From positions 186,001 through 250,000 of the forward strand of contig JAKEKT010000042.1 in assembly GCA_021495925.1 (NCBI GenBank): a DNA stretch of 64,000 nucleotides, written 5' to 3'. The stretch is from Diplodia intermedia (Eukaryota; Ascomycota; Dothideomycetes; Botryosphaeriales; Botryosphaeriaceae). Position numbers and translations under genes: made by a program. This document shows, piece after piece, positions 11,175-21,502 of this stretch (positions within the stretch are counted from its first letter, which is position 1; each line of letters starts with the position of its first letter). The notes beneath the pieces were generated by a model. The model was given only the letters and a program-made list of their open reading frames with translations. It ran no database searches and had not been told where the DNA came from.

Positions 11175-11812
11175 TTAGACTATCATCTCGTGCTCCGCGA
11201 TCTGTTGCTCCGCCCAGGCGTTACCAGGCGGAACGCCAGTCCTCTTTGTCTCCAGATAACGCTTTATGGAAACAATGTCATTGGAGTCCCAAAGATACTC
11301 TCCAGACTGCTTGATACCCTTGGGGCTGCGGTCCACCGAAAAGTTTTCGCAGAATACACCGATCCGCCAAACGCTTTCCTCGCACATGAAAGCCTCCCCG
11401 TGCGCTTTCTTTCGGCTTCGTCAGCTCTTCTGGAACAGCGGCGTCTTCCATACTCCACAGCTTCGCCACGTACTGCTCCACCTAATCCGTCCTGGCGACG
11501 CGCACACCGAGGAAGTCCTCTCAAGTATTCTTCTTGAAAATCCTACTTCCGGTGAAGCGCATCATACCCAGCCTGTCCCAGACAATTTCGCTCTCTCATG
11601 GGCCAGGACGAAAGGAAAACGGGCAGCGACTCCGCAGGCGGGATACTTCTCGTCGGGCTCCCACCACGCCAGGAAGGTATTCGTCATGTGCAGGAAGACG
11701 AAGTCAGCCCAACTGCCCCAAAAACGGTGCGGGGATGTCCGCGCCATCGCTCTTCGGGCTGAATGTTGCCGACGGCTTTTGTGGCGAAGACAATGCGGCT
11801 GCGGCTGAATTC
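11175..11812 (-). pseudogene. Decayed cluster family copy
   Basis: Family landmarks appear in the right order but in different frames. One frame reads SRIVFATKAV and, a few residues on, RWRGHPRTVFGAVG, which correspond to the GRIV and HPG motifs. It then hits a stop. A second frame reads VFLHMTN, then EKY, then RFPFVLAHER, matching the TSW, KW and leucine-strand region. After further frame breaks, a third open stretch (11387-11175) ends in EYLWDSNDIVSIKRYLETKR, equivalent to the closing helix of member A. At least two frame changes are needed, with no convincing introns, so I call it a pseudogene. Alternative: an unrecognised multi-exon gene. Confidence 0.6.
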
Positions 11813-11951
11813 ATGTGGTGTGCGAGCTTTTTGGAGCGCATTAGTTTTTGTGACAGTTTCATTGATGGGCAGGTGACTTTATGGGCTAACCAAAGTGACA
11901 ATCAAGAGAACCAAACCCACAACAAACAAATGTACCTCCCCACAAACCAAA

Positions 11952-13703
11952 CTACCGCTTCTCGACCTGTTCCTCATCCGAAATCTCCCCTTCTTCCTTT
12001 CCGTTCCTCTCCTCTTCTGTTTCCTTGTCGTTTTCCTCTTCCTTTGCCTCTTCCTTTGCTTCTTCCTTTTCTTCTTCCTTTGCTTCATCCTTTGCTTCTT
12101 CCTTCGCTTCTTCCTTTGCCTCTTCCCTCCTCCCCCCACCCCTCCTCTCCTTCTCGGCATCCCACCTCTCCCACGCCCTCAAATCCCTCAAATCATTCCG
12201 ATCCCACACCCCATTCCCCCTCCTCGCCAACACCCTAAAATGCGCCTTCAACCTCTCCATCGACCCCGCCGTCACCGCCGCCTCCTCCAGCGTCCCCTTC
12301 TTCAAATACCGACACAACTCCCTCTTCCTAACCCTCCTCACCGCCCTGCCATCGACATACGTCTGCTGCTCAAACACCCTCGCGCCCTCAATCTCCACCA
12401 CCACCATCTCCTCCTTCTCCCTCTCCCCCTCACCATCACGATCATCCTCATGCACGACCGCGACGAAAGACCCCACAAACTCGTCCCGCGTCGCCGCCGA
12501 CGCGCACTTGAACTTGTCGTCCAGCCCGTCGAAGTCGCGCCAGCTGGTGGTCGTGGCGACCCACGCGTGCGAGTGCGGCGACGCGTCGCGCGCGTCCTCG
12601 GCGTCGAAGACGACGCCCGGGTGGCTGTGCCAGCCCTGCTGCGCGGCGGCCGTGTTGGGGAGTTTCTTGACCCACACGATGCGGCCGGGCGTGCACTGCA
12701 GCGGGGGCAGGGCTTTGGGGTTGGGGTTGGCGGGGTTGGTGGGGGGTGCAGGTGGTGGTGCGGGCGCGGGGGCGGCGGTGGTGGTGGTGGTGGAGGAGGG
12801 TGTGGTGGAGGGGTGTTGGTGGTGGCGCTGCGGCGGTGGAGGAGGAGGTGGTGGTGGTGGTGGCGACGGCAGGGCGAGCGGTTGCTGTCGGTGGCGGAGT
12901 GGGCCGGGGGCGTTGGTGATGCTGCGGCGGGGTGGGGGTGGGAGCGGTGGCTGGTCGTAGTAGCGGTAGACGGGTTGCGGGCGGGGATATGGCTGCGGGT
13001 ACTGCTGCTGCTGCTGCTGCGAGGAGTATAGAGACGGAAGGCTTGCATTGCGGCGGAGCGGGGGCGGGCTGAAGTAGTGGTCGTAGTAGTCGTGCGGCGG
13101 CGGCGGCGGCGATCGAGAGCGAATGCTCTGGCGTCCCGACGAACGGTAGGTGTCAAAGTACGGGTCTGGCACAACTCTGCCACGCGTGGCTTCGGCATAG
13201 GCATCGTTGTGATAGCGTGTGGCGTGTGCGGGCCTGGCGCTGGCGGCGGAGGCAGAAGAGTAAGAGGACGAGCGGTTTCTCGGGCTCTCCAGTGCGCGGT
13301 CTGGGAGCGGGTGCGTCTGCCTGCCGGCCCACAGCCCGCCAGTGTCTTGCTTCTTGCGATTCGGCTCTCTGCCGTAGTGCGCGGGACCACTATAGTCGGG
13401 AGCCCGCTCGGGCGAGTCTGACACTTTGCGTTTCGGCGCAGCATGGCCGTAACCACCGGCGGGCGGGACACGCGTGCTGTACGAATCAATCACGGGACGC
13501 TGAGCGGATCTGTCGAAAGGCCTGGAGCCAAGAGACGGAAAAGGCCGGGATGCCTCGCGAGGCGGGCGGTATGAATCCGTCACGGGTCGGGGTCTGGCCG
13601 CAGCGCTGCCATCTTCGAGCCTGTTCTGGGTGGACGGCGAGGGTAAGAAGCCGGGCGCTGCGCGTTTGTTCTTGGAACCCGCGGGAGGGGAGCCGGAAGT
13701 CAT
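11952..13703 (-). CDS. Cluster family member B, with Lys/Glu-repeat tail
   Basis: 583 residues from the Met at 13703 (MTSGSPPAGSKNKRA); an in-frame Met at 13844 is possible but sits in a less coding-like stretch. The long N-terminus is disordered: a KRKV basic patch (possible NLS), RSRSPPPPPHDYYDHY, a Gln run (CTG repeat at about 13002-13020) and long proline runs. The conserved domain starts at TPGRIVWVKKLP, then WHSHPGVVFDAED, then ATTTSWRDF, then FVGSFVAVVHED, then MVVVEIEGARVFEQQTYVDG, then ELCRYLKKGTLEE. It ends in a highly charged tail of about 70 residues built from EEAK-type units, which may form a single charged helix. Closest relatives here are member D and the decayed copy C. Confidence 0.8.
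   Translation of the reverse strand: MTSGSPPAGSKNKRAAPGFLPSPSTQNRLEDGSAAARPRPVTDSYRPPREASRPFPSLGSRPFDRSAQRPVIDSYSTRVPPAGGYGHAAPKRKVSDSPERAPDYSGPAHYGREPNRKKQDTGGLWAGRQTHPLPDRALESPRNRSSSYSSASAASARPAHATRYHNDAYAEATRGRVVPDPYFDTYRSSGRQSIRSRSPPPPPHDYYDHYFSPPPLRRNASLPSLYSSQQQQQQYPQPYPRPQPVYRYYDQPPLPPPPRRSITNAPGPLRHRQQPLALPSPPPPPPPPPPPQRHHQHPSTTPSSTTTTTAAPAPAPPPAPPTNPANPNPKALPPLQCTPGRIVWVKKLPNTAAAQQGWHSHPGVVFDAEDARDASPHSHAWVATTTSWRDFDGLDDKFKCASAATRDEFVGSFVAVVHEDDRDGEGEREKEEMVVVEIEGARVFEQQTYVDGRAVRRVRKRELCRYLKKGTLEEAAVTAGSMERLKAHFRVLARRGNGVWDRNDLRDLRAWERWDAEKERRGGGRREEAKEEAKEEAKDEAKEEEKEEAKEEAKEEENDKETEEERNGKEEGEISDEEQVEKR
12033..12127 (-). repeat. 12-bp tandem repeat coding the K/E tail of member B
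   Basis: Degenerate 12-bp units, on the coding strand roughly gaagaagcaaag, repeated about eight times. They encode the EEAK repeat of member B. The repeat keeps frame because 12 is a multiple of three, so copy number can vary without breaking the gene. Confidence 0.75.
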
Positions 13704-15080
13704 GCTGGCTGTTTGCGCCGTTCGCGATGACTTTGTCCCTGTTGAGCGACGTGGAATAAGTAGGCACTTGGAAAGGAGGGGAAAAACAACACATCTTACG
13801 AGTCTGGAAGAGGTACTCGGGTGGTAGAGACGGGAGGTCGACAAAGAGCGGAGCGATGCTTCTCAGCCGGGTTGACGGTCAAGGTGTGCGGATGGAGCGG
13901 CGACGCGCTGCAGGCGGCGGCGGAATCGGGACGCGATGGTGGAGCGCGTTTGCGCCGTGGCACGGGCGATCGGGTTGCGGCTGACCGGGCTGGCGATTTC
14001 CAGGTGCGCGACCCGCGGGCAAGCGAAAGGCCGTCTGCGGCGGGTGTTTAACGGGAGTGGTGGCGTCGTTGTTGCTCAGAGGGCGGAGGGAAATGGAAGA
14101 AGCCGTGTCGGGACACGCGAAAAATATATCTTAAGCAGAGCCGACAGGGCCAGCTCGCTCCACTCCAGCTCAGCATACCCGTGCGATCTCTGAGTACAGA
14201 GAGCGAGTTTGTCATTTTTGTTTGTGCTCACTGAACCATGGTTATGCAAATTCGTGAATCAGGGTTGTTTTCTACTTTAAAACGACGACGAACGAACCGG
14301 GACGCCATCAGCTGAATTTGCTTTACATATATATACGTATACCTGAAAGGTAAGTACTAGTATAATGACGAATGGGCTACTAAATTGTGTTCGGCAAGTT
14401 GGACCAAAGCACTTAGTGAAGTAGCCGGTTATGGAAGCAGTCCAAGCAATCAGATACCATTAACGTAATGCACCCAGGTAGTGGACTGATTGACTCTATT
14501 GCTTTGTTCGAGATCAAGTACTGGATTTCGCTGCGATGCATCATGATCTGTGTACGGAAAGGATGTCGTGCGAGCTCCCAGACGGAATATCGCCAGCAAA
14601 AGCTTAAAATCGTAGATGATCGGCCAACGTAATTGAACTAACATGATGATCCGCTCTAATACTATAATAAGCCGAAACAAACTATTTCATAAGTATGCTA
14701 CCAAATTCACCAAGTAGCGCATGCTCTTATTTCGCAAGTCGTAGAAATTCTTCACTGCCTGCATGAAATCCGCCATCGGAAGACCACTGTCCCACAGAAG
14801 TCGAAGCTTTGATTCAGCTATACCATATAGGCTCCACCATAGTCAAGCTCGTGCCGGTCAGTTTCCCATTCTATACCCGGCGAGCAATCCAACAACTCCC
14901 TATCCTCCTCATCCACATCTCCCTCAGCCGGATCAAAAACCGGCCCAAGCCAAACAATCCCACGCAAAACCGCCCACTCAAAACGAAACACAACCAGAAA
15001 CGCCGCCACCACCACCATCTCCGCCGCCACCGCCGCCCTCCCCCTCCATCCCCAGCCAACCCCTCAACCTCAACCGACTA
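13704..15080. other. Intergenic upstream of member B
   Basis: About 1.4 kb. The first 500 bp are GC-rich (promoter side of member B); 14200-14760 is AT-richer. Open frames at 14763-15500 on the plus strand are antisense to the decayed copy C and are proline/arginine-rich artefacts. Confidence 0.35.
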
Positions 15081-16465
15081 TCAAACGCCCACGGCGTCGT
15101 GGCGCTCAGCCCCGCCAGCATCCCGCAATGCTTCTCCATCCGCACAAACGACTCCTCCCCCACCCACGCCTCCTCCTCCGTCGTCGTCCCACGGGCGAAG
15201 GTATTTCTGCAAGCCCCGCGCGCTCCACCACCCGCACCCCGCGGCAAGTCGACATACGTGTGTCCCGCTCGAATACATCGGCGCGCGCCTTCCAGCCGCA
15301 GCTACGGGCACGTGCGCGAACGTGTCGGCGGTGGCGCGCGCGTTCGACAACAACAACAACATGCTCTCCTCCTTCGCGGTACCGACGACGCCGGCGGGGA
15401 TCGATGGAGACGAGCCGCGCCGGCAGAAGCAACTGCTTCGCACGCGCCGACACGGTGGACAACCGGTGTTGATGGCGAACTTGCCCGCCCGTGATTCCGG
15501 AGTGGAGTGGGGCTCGGTACGTCTTCCAGCTGGTGGTGGTCATCAGGACGCCGATCTGGTCGTCCGGTTCGGGGATTTCCTTGTCGTCGTTGTCGTTGCT
15601 GCTGCTGTTTCCCTGCAGGCGCCCGATGATCACGGCGGGCCGGGGTGGTTGCGCTGGCCTTGTTTGGGGCGTCGGGGGGTTCTTTTTGATGTGCACGATG
15701 CGTTCGGGGAAGAGCTCGTGCGGGAGAAGGGCGCGGGGTTGGGGCCGTGGTGCTGGGGCGGCTGGCTGGCGAGGTACGGCAGAGATGGTGGTGGTGGGAG
15801 CGGCGCGCGCGGTCAGGTTTGCCGTTGCTGTCGTTTTGGATGGGGGATCGTGAAGCGTTCGGCGGTGGATGCGATTTCGACTGTCCACGGCCTGCAACTG
15901 AGGCATAAGTCTGGTCTGGGCGTCGAAATGGTGTTGATGTTGAGGCTACAGGGTGCTTCTCGTGCTACTGGCTGCTTGGAGCGACGCTGGATCTTGCCGG
16001 AACGGACGGGCCAGGGAGGGAACGTAAGGCGATGCCAGCTGATTTGCTGGGCTGTGATGGTGCGGTAGTTGGCTTGGTGGAAGGTTGGGAACGCGACCAA
16101 CTGCCCTGACCGGCTTGTGGGTCGCGGGCTGCAGAGGATGACTTGACGACGGTAGCCAATTTCTCGCTGTTGCTTTCACGCCTCCACGAAGTCATATCCA
16201 TGAGCTTCTTCCATCTTGGTTGCTGTTGCGATGGAAGTATCTCAGCAGCCACGTTCCCGTTCTTGTAGCCGCTCCTCCAGGAACCCTGGCTCATGTGCGG
16301 AGACTTTCCAGCAGCAGCCTTCCTGTTGCTCCCGGATGAAGACAACATGCTGGACAGTAGGTGAGCTTGGTATTTTGTATTTATACTGTTTTGGTAATAG
16401 TCAGCTCGACAGCCGAGTGCGAGCGGGAATGCCTCTGGCTTACCTGAGACGATGCGGTGCCCCAA
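15081..16465 (-). pseudogene. Decayed cluster family copy C
   Basis: The disordered N-terminus is split between frames: an open stretch from 16465 to 15965 ends in a stop, and another frame opens at 15906. The domain begins FPERIVHIKK, then PRPAVIIGRLQ (HP changed to RP), then VLMTTTSWKTYRA. The frame is then lost. Further on one frame reads ADTFAHVPV and MYSSGT, and the next reads HTYVDLPRGA, then CRNTFARGTTTEEE, then MEKHCGMLAGLSATTPW. The last parts match member D (CSRYFRHGTREE, YLAGLTDVPW). At least three frame changes and an in-frame stop are needed, without credible introns. It lies between its closest relatives B and D, so it looks like a tandem duplicate that died. Confidence 0.65.
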
Positions 16466-16940
16466 CAGTGGATGAGCGTTTCGAGAACAGAATTGAAGAG
16501 ATACGGGTCTTCTTGCGTGGGATTTTTATTCAATGCAATGTGACAAACACAGACGTGGAATGGAGTAGAGGTGGGAAGGTGGAGACAGAGAGTAAGGTTG
16601 GGGCGAGCCCCTGGAAAGAGACGCAGTAGTATAATGAGAACCAGGCGCACAGGTAAACACCACGCACGTCCAAGTGACATGTGACACCCACCCAGTGGTG
16701 TTTAGGACCAACCATGAAACCGCGCTGGATCGCGCTGTTGCAACGAAGCGAGACAACACTGCAACGTGCTGAACCACATGACACAAGACAGTTCCACTCA
16801 ATATATATGTCAAGGCGAAAACCTGGATAACAACTTGTATGAGAGAAAGTACAGAATGGGTATCATCGGCCAAGGAAGACCAGTAAATGCGCTTGGAAAG
16901 AACGAAGGAGTGAGGGTTGCCGAAGCAGGACTGAAGAGCC
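16466..16940. other. Intergenic
   Basis: 475 bp between the decayed copy C and the end of member D; no gene signal beyond short frames. Confidence 0.35.
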
Positions 16941-18456
16941 TCACGCAATGCGATCCTCCATCGGCACGTCCTCCGTCGGCGCAAAGCCCTCCCGCTCCTT
17001 GAACGCGCGCCACCTCTTCAGCCCCTCATGATCCGCCGCCTTCCACGGCACATCCGTCAAGCCAGCCAGATAAAACAGCTGCTCCTCCAGCCGCCGCGCC
17101 GACGCCGGCGCCAGGAAGACCTCCTCCCTCGTCCCGTGCCGGAAATAGCGCGAGCACTCGTCGCAGAAGACCGTCGCCGGGATGAACCGCACCGCCCTCC
17201 CATCAATAACCGTGTTCGCCGCGAACGCCATCGGCCCGTCCACGCGCATCATCATGCGGTCGTCGTCGCGATCGGTCGCTACCACCGCCGCCGCGACGTC
17301 GCCGCCGCCGCCATCCGTCGTCAATGTGGGCTGATCGTACTCCGACTCTCCGGATATCGGGAAGAAGGATTTCTTGTACAGCGCCCGGTCGCCCGCCCGG
17401 TCGAACTTCAGATCCGCCCCTTTCCCGCCCCAGCTCGTCGTGCCGACGACGCCGACCAGCCCGTCCCAGATGCCGACGATGACGCCCGGGTGCCCGCGCC
17501 AGCCGTGGTCCGTGACAGCTTGTTGTTGTTGGTGTTGTTGTTGCTGCGCAGCATGCTCTGGTGATGTAGTACTGCTCAACCCCGCCGTCGCCGTCGCCGC
17601 CGCCTGTCGCGATCGGGCGGCCGCCGAGAGCGGCTCGATGTTGACGAAGCGGAAGGGGACGATGTCTGCCGGCGCCAGGCGCTTGAACTTGGGTATTTGC
17701 TTGGTGGTGGTGAGAGGCTGCTGATCGCGGGGGCTGTCGACGGGGATGACGGGGATGACCTTGGCGGTGGAGGCTTGCCGGGCTTTCTCCAGCCAGGGCT
17801 CGGGCTTGCCTGTCCACGCGGGCTTGGATGGCGGCGGCGCGGCGGTGGTTGGTTCGCGATCGGCCGCCGCCTTGCTGAGAGGTGCGAGTGCGCGTTCCGC
17901 CTTCTTCTTGCCCTTTTGGGTGCCGGTCTCGTTGTTCGCGTGCTGCAGGCTTGAGAATGAGGGTATGGGGTGGCTGATGCTGCTGGCGGCTTGCAGTGTC
18001 TGCTGGATGCTGGGCTGGCCAGCTGGAGGGTAGCCGGTGATGGGCATTGCAGGCGCTTGACGATAGACATTGGTGTTGTAGACACCAGCTTCAGAAACAC
18101 GGTTGCTAGCGGCAGAGAGGTTGTCAAGTGAATGGCCTCTGGTTGCGAGACCGGGTCTGGGAGCTATAGAGCCATCAAGTGTCAGACGTAAAGCCTCAAG
18201 CATGTGGATCATGGTGGTACTTACCTTGACCAGGGGTACTTTTAGCCGTTTCTGGTAGCTTTGGTGGTGGGGATACCCAATAAGGAGATGGGTGTGCTTG
18301 GGGAGGTGAGTGCGGGAGTGGAACCTGAGAGGCACATGCAACATGCTGCTGCTGGGGCGTTGGAGTGGCCGGCGGGTTGCTCGACGGTTCCTTCGCCTCA
18401 TCGCTGGCACTTGAGTGGGAACCCTTCTCGCGGTTCTTGTTGCGGCGTCCAGACAT
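16941..18456 (-). CDS. Cluster family member D
   Basis: Two exons, 18456-18225 and 18163-16941, with a 61-bp intron (GTAAGT to TAG, ctgac branch site) that joins in phase 1; about 484 residues. The start is MSGRRNKNREKG, echoing MSGHQAPNKNKR of member F. A long open frame running from 18593 into the intron is misleading. The N-terminus is Pro/Gln/Ser-rich with GKKKAE (possible NLS). The domain runs ADIVPFRFVNIEPL, then a Gln-rich insertion, then GWRGHPGVIVGIWDG, then VVGTTSWGGK, then FFPISGES, then NTVIDGRAVRFIP, then CSRYFRHGTREEVFL, YLAGLTDVPWK. HP and TSW are intact. The first motif is atypical because PGRIV has become PFRFV. Confidence 0.82.
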
Positions 18457-19833
18457 GGCGTAAGGATTACTGCGTCGCGAAGAAGTGTCGTCAGTGTAGC
18501 GGGCGAAGTTGCGGGAAGAGTTGCAGAAGGAACGGTTGCTGGCTCGTCGGCGCTCGAAGCAAAGCCGCGGGTGTCGCAGCCACTCGCTCTCACGTGGCTT
18601 TGATGTGCTCAGCCAATGCCATCACGCTTGAGTGGCGCGCGGTAAACAACGTGGGAGAGCATGCAGTCCGCAGCCGGGCGACCAACCGCCGGGCTAACCT
18701 GAAATGGTAGCACCCATTCACCCTGTCTGAACCGTGAACTTTACAGGTCTGGAGCTCGCTATTAACGATTTGGATAAGGCGAAACATACTGATTCTAGAA
18801 TCCCCCGAGGAGAGACCTTGAATCGTGAATTGTGTGCGTGAGACAAAGGGGAAAGAGACAAAGGCGGGCTATGTATCGCTCCCGCAGCACTCTATGTCTT
18901 GTTGGGCTACACAATGAGCGCCCTCCGGCTATCAATAATTCAGACTGAATGTCCGCGCCCAAGCGCCAGATGTCAATGGCCAACATCACTTCGGCGACAC
19001 CTTTGCAGCGACGGCGCCATGATTCTACCTACACTCCCCAGGGCAGGATTATGTCATATTTGATTTACTAGCGCGCAATCTTGGCTGGGTGCCTGTATAC
19101 TCACTGAGAAAGGTTTGGGCGCGTGTTTTTAAGCAACACCGCTCTCACGCTTGCGGCCAGGACAAACCTTAGCGTTGTACGCCTACCGTAGTACGCTCGA
19201 ACATGGCCATTTCTCTTATGAAGTAAGCAATTTTTTGTATACATCTACACCCAAGGTTGCGCGACATCGGTGGCAACAGCCGGGCTGCCGACGCTGCCAC
19301 TGGCGCATATCGACTCCACTGGGATTATAAGCCACACCCATAGTCAGTGTCGAGTCTGAGATACGCCTGTCAGGAAGGAACTAATAGCTTAAGCAACCTT
19401 TGAAGCCTATTGGCAACCCATTCAAGAATGTTCGAGCTCGAACGACTCAATCTTCGCCGCCACTGAACTCACTCCACACAGCAAACCCATCTCACGAATT
19501 GAAAAGTCAAACATTATAGACTGATAGGTAGGGTCTCCTTCATGAGGCTAGCGGGTTTTTTGCTTCATGTAGGTCGATTAGGTCTAGCTTAGTTTGCTAC
19601 CAGGTGGTATATAGCACCACCAGCAGCCTTCACTAATCGATCATCCTGCTTCACCATTATAGATACATCTCATTACGACACCAGAATACTAGCAGGCAAT
19701 ATCTGACATCCGCCAACTGGACAGAAGTCCATCGCGCAGCGAAACCATGACACCCAAACCAGCCACTCTCTCGCCCTGCGCTCCAATCTTCAAACAGAAC
19801 CAAAAAACGGCCTCGACCCCACCCTCCAGTCTC
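18457..19833. other. Intergenic
   Basis: About 1.38 kb of moderate GC: promoter of member D on the left, 3' flank of member E on the right. At about 19602-19620 a short inverted repeat (ggtgg and ccacc) brackets a TATATA core. No gene supported. Confidence 0.35.
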
Positions 19834-21105
19834 TCACACCCCCCCAGACCCCCTCATCCACTCCGGATACCGCCCACCCTCCAACCCCCGCCTCAACTCC
19901 TCCACATCCGCCCCCCTCACCCGCGGCATGCCCACCCTCAACCGCCTCAACTCGCCGCAACGCACCCACACCAAGCCCCTCCCCACCTGCACATACGTCT
20001 TCTTCTCCATCCAACACCCTTCCTCCAGCCTCAACGACCCCGCCCCCGCATGTTGCTCGTCATCATCCCCTGCGCCAACCAAAGGGAGGTAACTCCGCAT
20101 AAACCGCTCTTCCTCCTCGCCATTCCTCCACGCTATCGCCGCGGCCTTCTCGGCGATGGTCAGGCCGTTGAACGAGGTCGCGGCGAGGCAGCCGACGGTT
20201 GGGCCGGTGGCGTGGCCGTCGCAGATGACGATCAGCACGGGGTGATGCGACCATGACTCGCCGTTCCACGGTAGCCAGGCGAGGAGGCCGGGCCTGACGT
20301 CGTTGGTTGAGAGGCTGTTGGCGTGGGATGGGTGGAATCTAGTAAAGGAGGGTCTGGGGTAGACACCCGGGTGCAAGGGTGGTGCAAGTGCGGGAGGAAG
20401 GATCGGCTGGGAGGTGTGGTACTGCTGGTGTTGCTGGTACTGTTGATATTGTTGGTTCTGCTGGTAGATTGAGAGAGGTTGAGTTGGGACGCCGCTGGAA
20501 GGCAGCCTGGGGTCGGACTGGAGGATAGGCTGGTGGCCCTTGACGGCGCCGCCGCGAGGTGCGGGCGGTACGGCGGTGATGGCCTTGATGGGTTTGCTAG
20601 CTGCGGCGGTAGTGGTACCGGGCGGCGGTGGTGGTGTTGGGATGATGTCGGACGTGGTGGATGTGGTAGTCGCTACGTCGGTAGGTGTGCTGGCTGCCGT
20701 AGTGGGGCGGCGGCTGCGGCGGCTACGGCGGCCGTGGTGACAGCGACGCTTTTTGGCTGGCTTCGACGTGTCAAGCGCTTCGGTGTGGTCCGGGGCAGGA
20801 GAGGCGCATGGATGGTCGTTCTCGTCGATGGGGAAGGAGGGGGTACTCGCTGCGCCATCATCCCACATCCGCTTGAGAGGCCGGGTATCAATTCTGTTTA
20901 TAGGAGCAGGAGCATTTTCCGGCATAGATGGTGTTGTCTTGCCTCCATCATCTGGAGCTGTGTGTCCGGTTGCTGAGATGTTCGCTAAGGCGGAGTCTAG
21001 TGTTGGTTGGCAATGTAGTCAAGAGATTGGGGTCAACGGGGCTCTGAATTTACCTTCAATGATACAGTGACCATGGTCGTTCTCAGCTGATAGTAGGTTC
21101 GCCAT
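19834..21105 (-). CDS. Cluster family member E
   Basis: Two exons: 21105-21054 (MANLLSAENDHGHCIIE plus one base) and 20996-19834, joined in phase 1 across a 57-bp intron (GTAAAT to TAG); about 404 residues. The single-frame start at 20925 (MPENAPAP) is about 30 codons into exon 2, and the spliced version extends it with sensible sequence. The N-terminus carries a strong basic patch (KPAKKRRCHHGRRSRRSRR, a likely NLS), a Thr/Pro stretch and a Gln/Tyr repeat (QQYQQYQQHQQY). The domain reads VRPGLLAWLPW, then WSHHPVLIVICDG, then CLAATSFNGL, then FMRSYLPLVGAG, then KKTYVQVG, then a basic C-terminal helix. The PG and HP landmarks are kept; the aromatic of TSW is Phe. Confidence 0.8.
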
Positions 21106-21502
21106 GATATACTACAAGAGAAGGATATCGGGATAGAGAATGGCCAAGGAGGATTGCTGGAAAAAGATGAAAGTCGGGTTCTCAGCGTTGGCGAGGAGTG
21201 ACACCAATGGAGGAATGTGTTCGGGAAGGTGGTGGTACTCCAGAAGGGGCACTTATGAGAGCATGGACCAGTGATGACGTACTATCGCTAACACAAACCC
21301 ACGCCTTGTTCACCAAAAATTGAAACGCACGAAAGCGCAGGGACCTTCTCAGCTGTCACAGGTAAGTAGGTCACTTTTTGGACGGGCAGTTCTGAACTTT
21401 TGTGCATGGAAGAAGATTTCTGGCTTACATCTACTCAGTTTCTACGAACGGTCGCAAAGACTCTACCGCAAAGAACCCATTAAGCTACGCGTCAACTACC
21501 GC
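21106..21502. other. Intergenic
   Basis: 397 bp between member E's start and member F's stop; promoter of E. Nothing else seen. Confidence 0.35.

Noticed and set aside
11895..13031. Long plus-strand open frames opposite member B
   Set aside because: They are proline/arginine/serine-rich mirror frames of a GC-rich coding strand; the minus frame has the family landmarks.
14763..16068. Plus-strand open frames of 243 and 419 codons
   Set aside because: Antisense to the decayed copy C, low-complexity composition and no domain.
16941..18593. Continuous 550-codon frame as the full member D
   Set aside because: Its first part differs in frame from MSGRRNKNREKG exon 1; the spliced model removes a proper intron and joins in phase.
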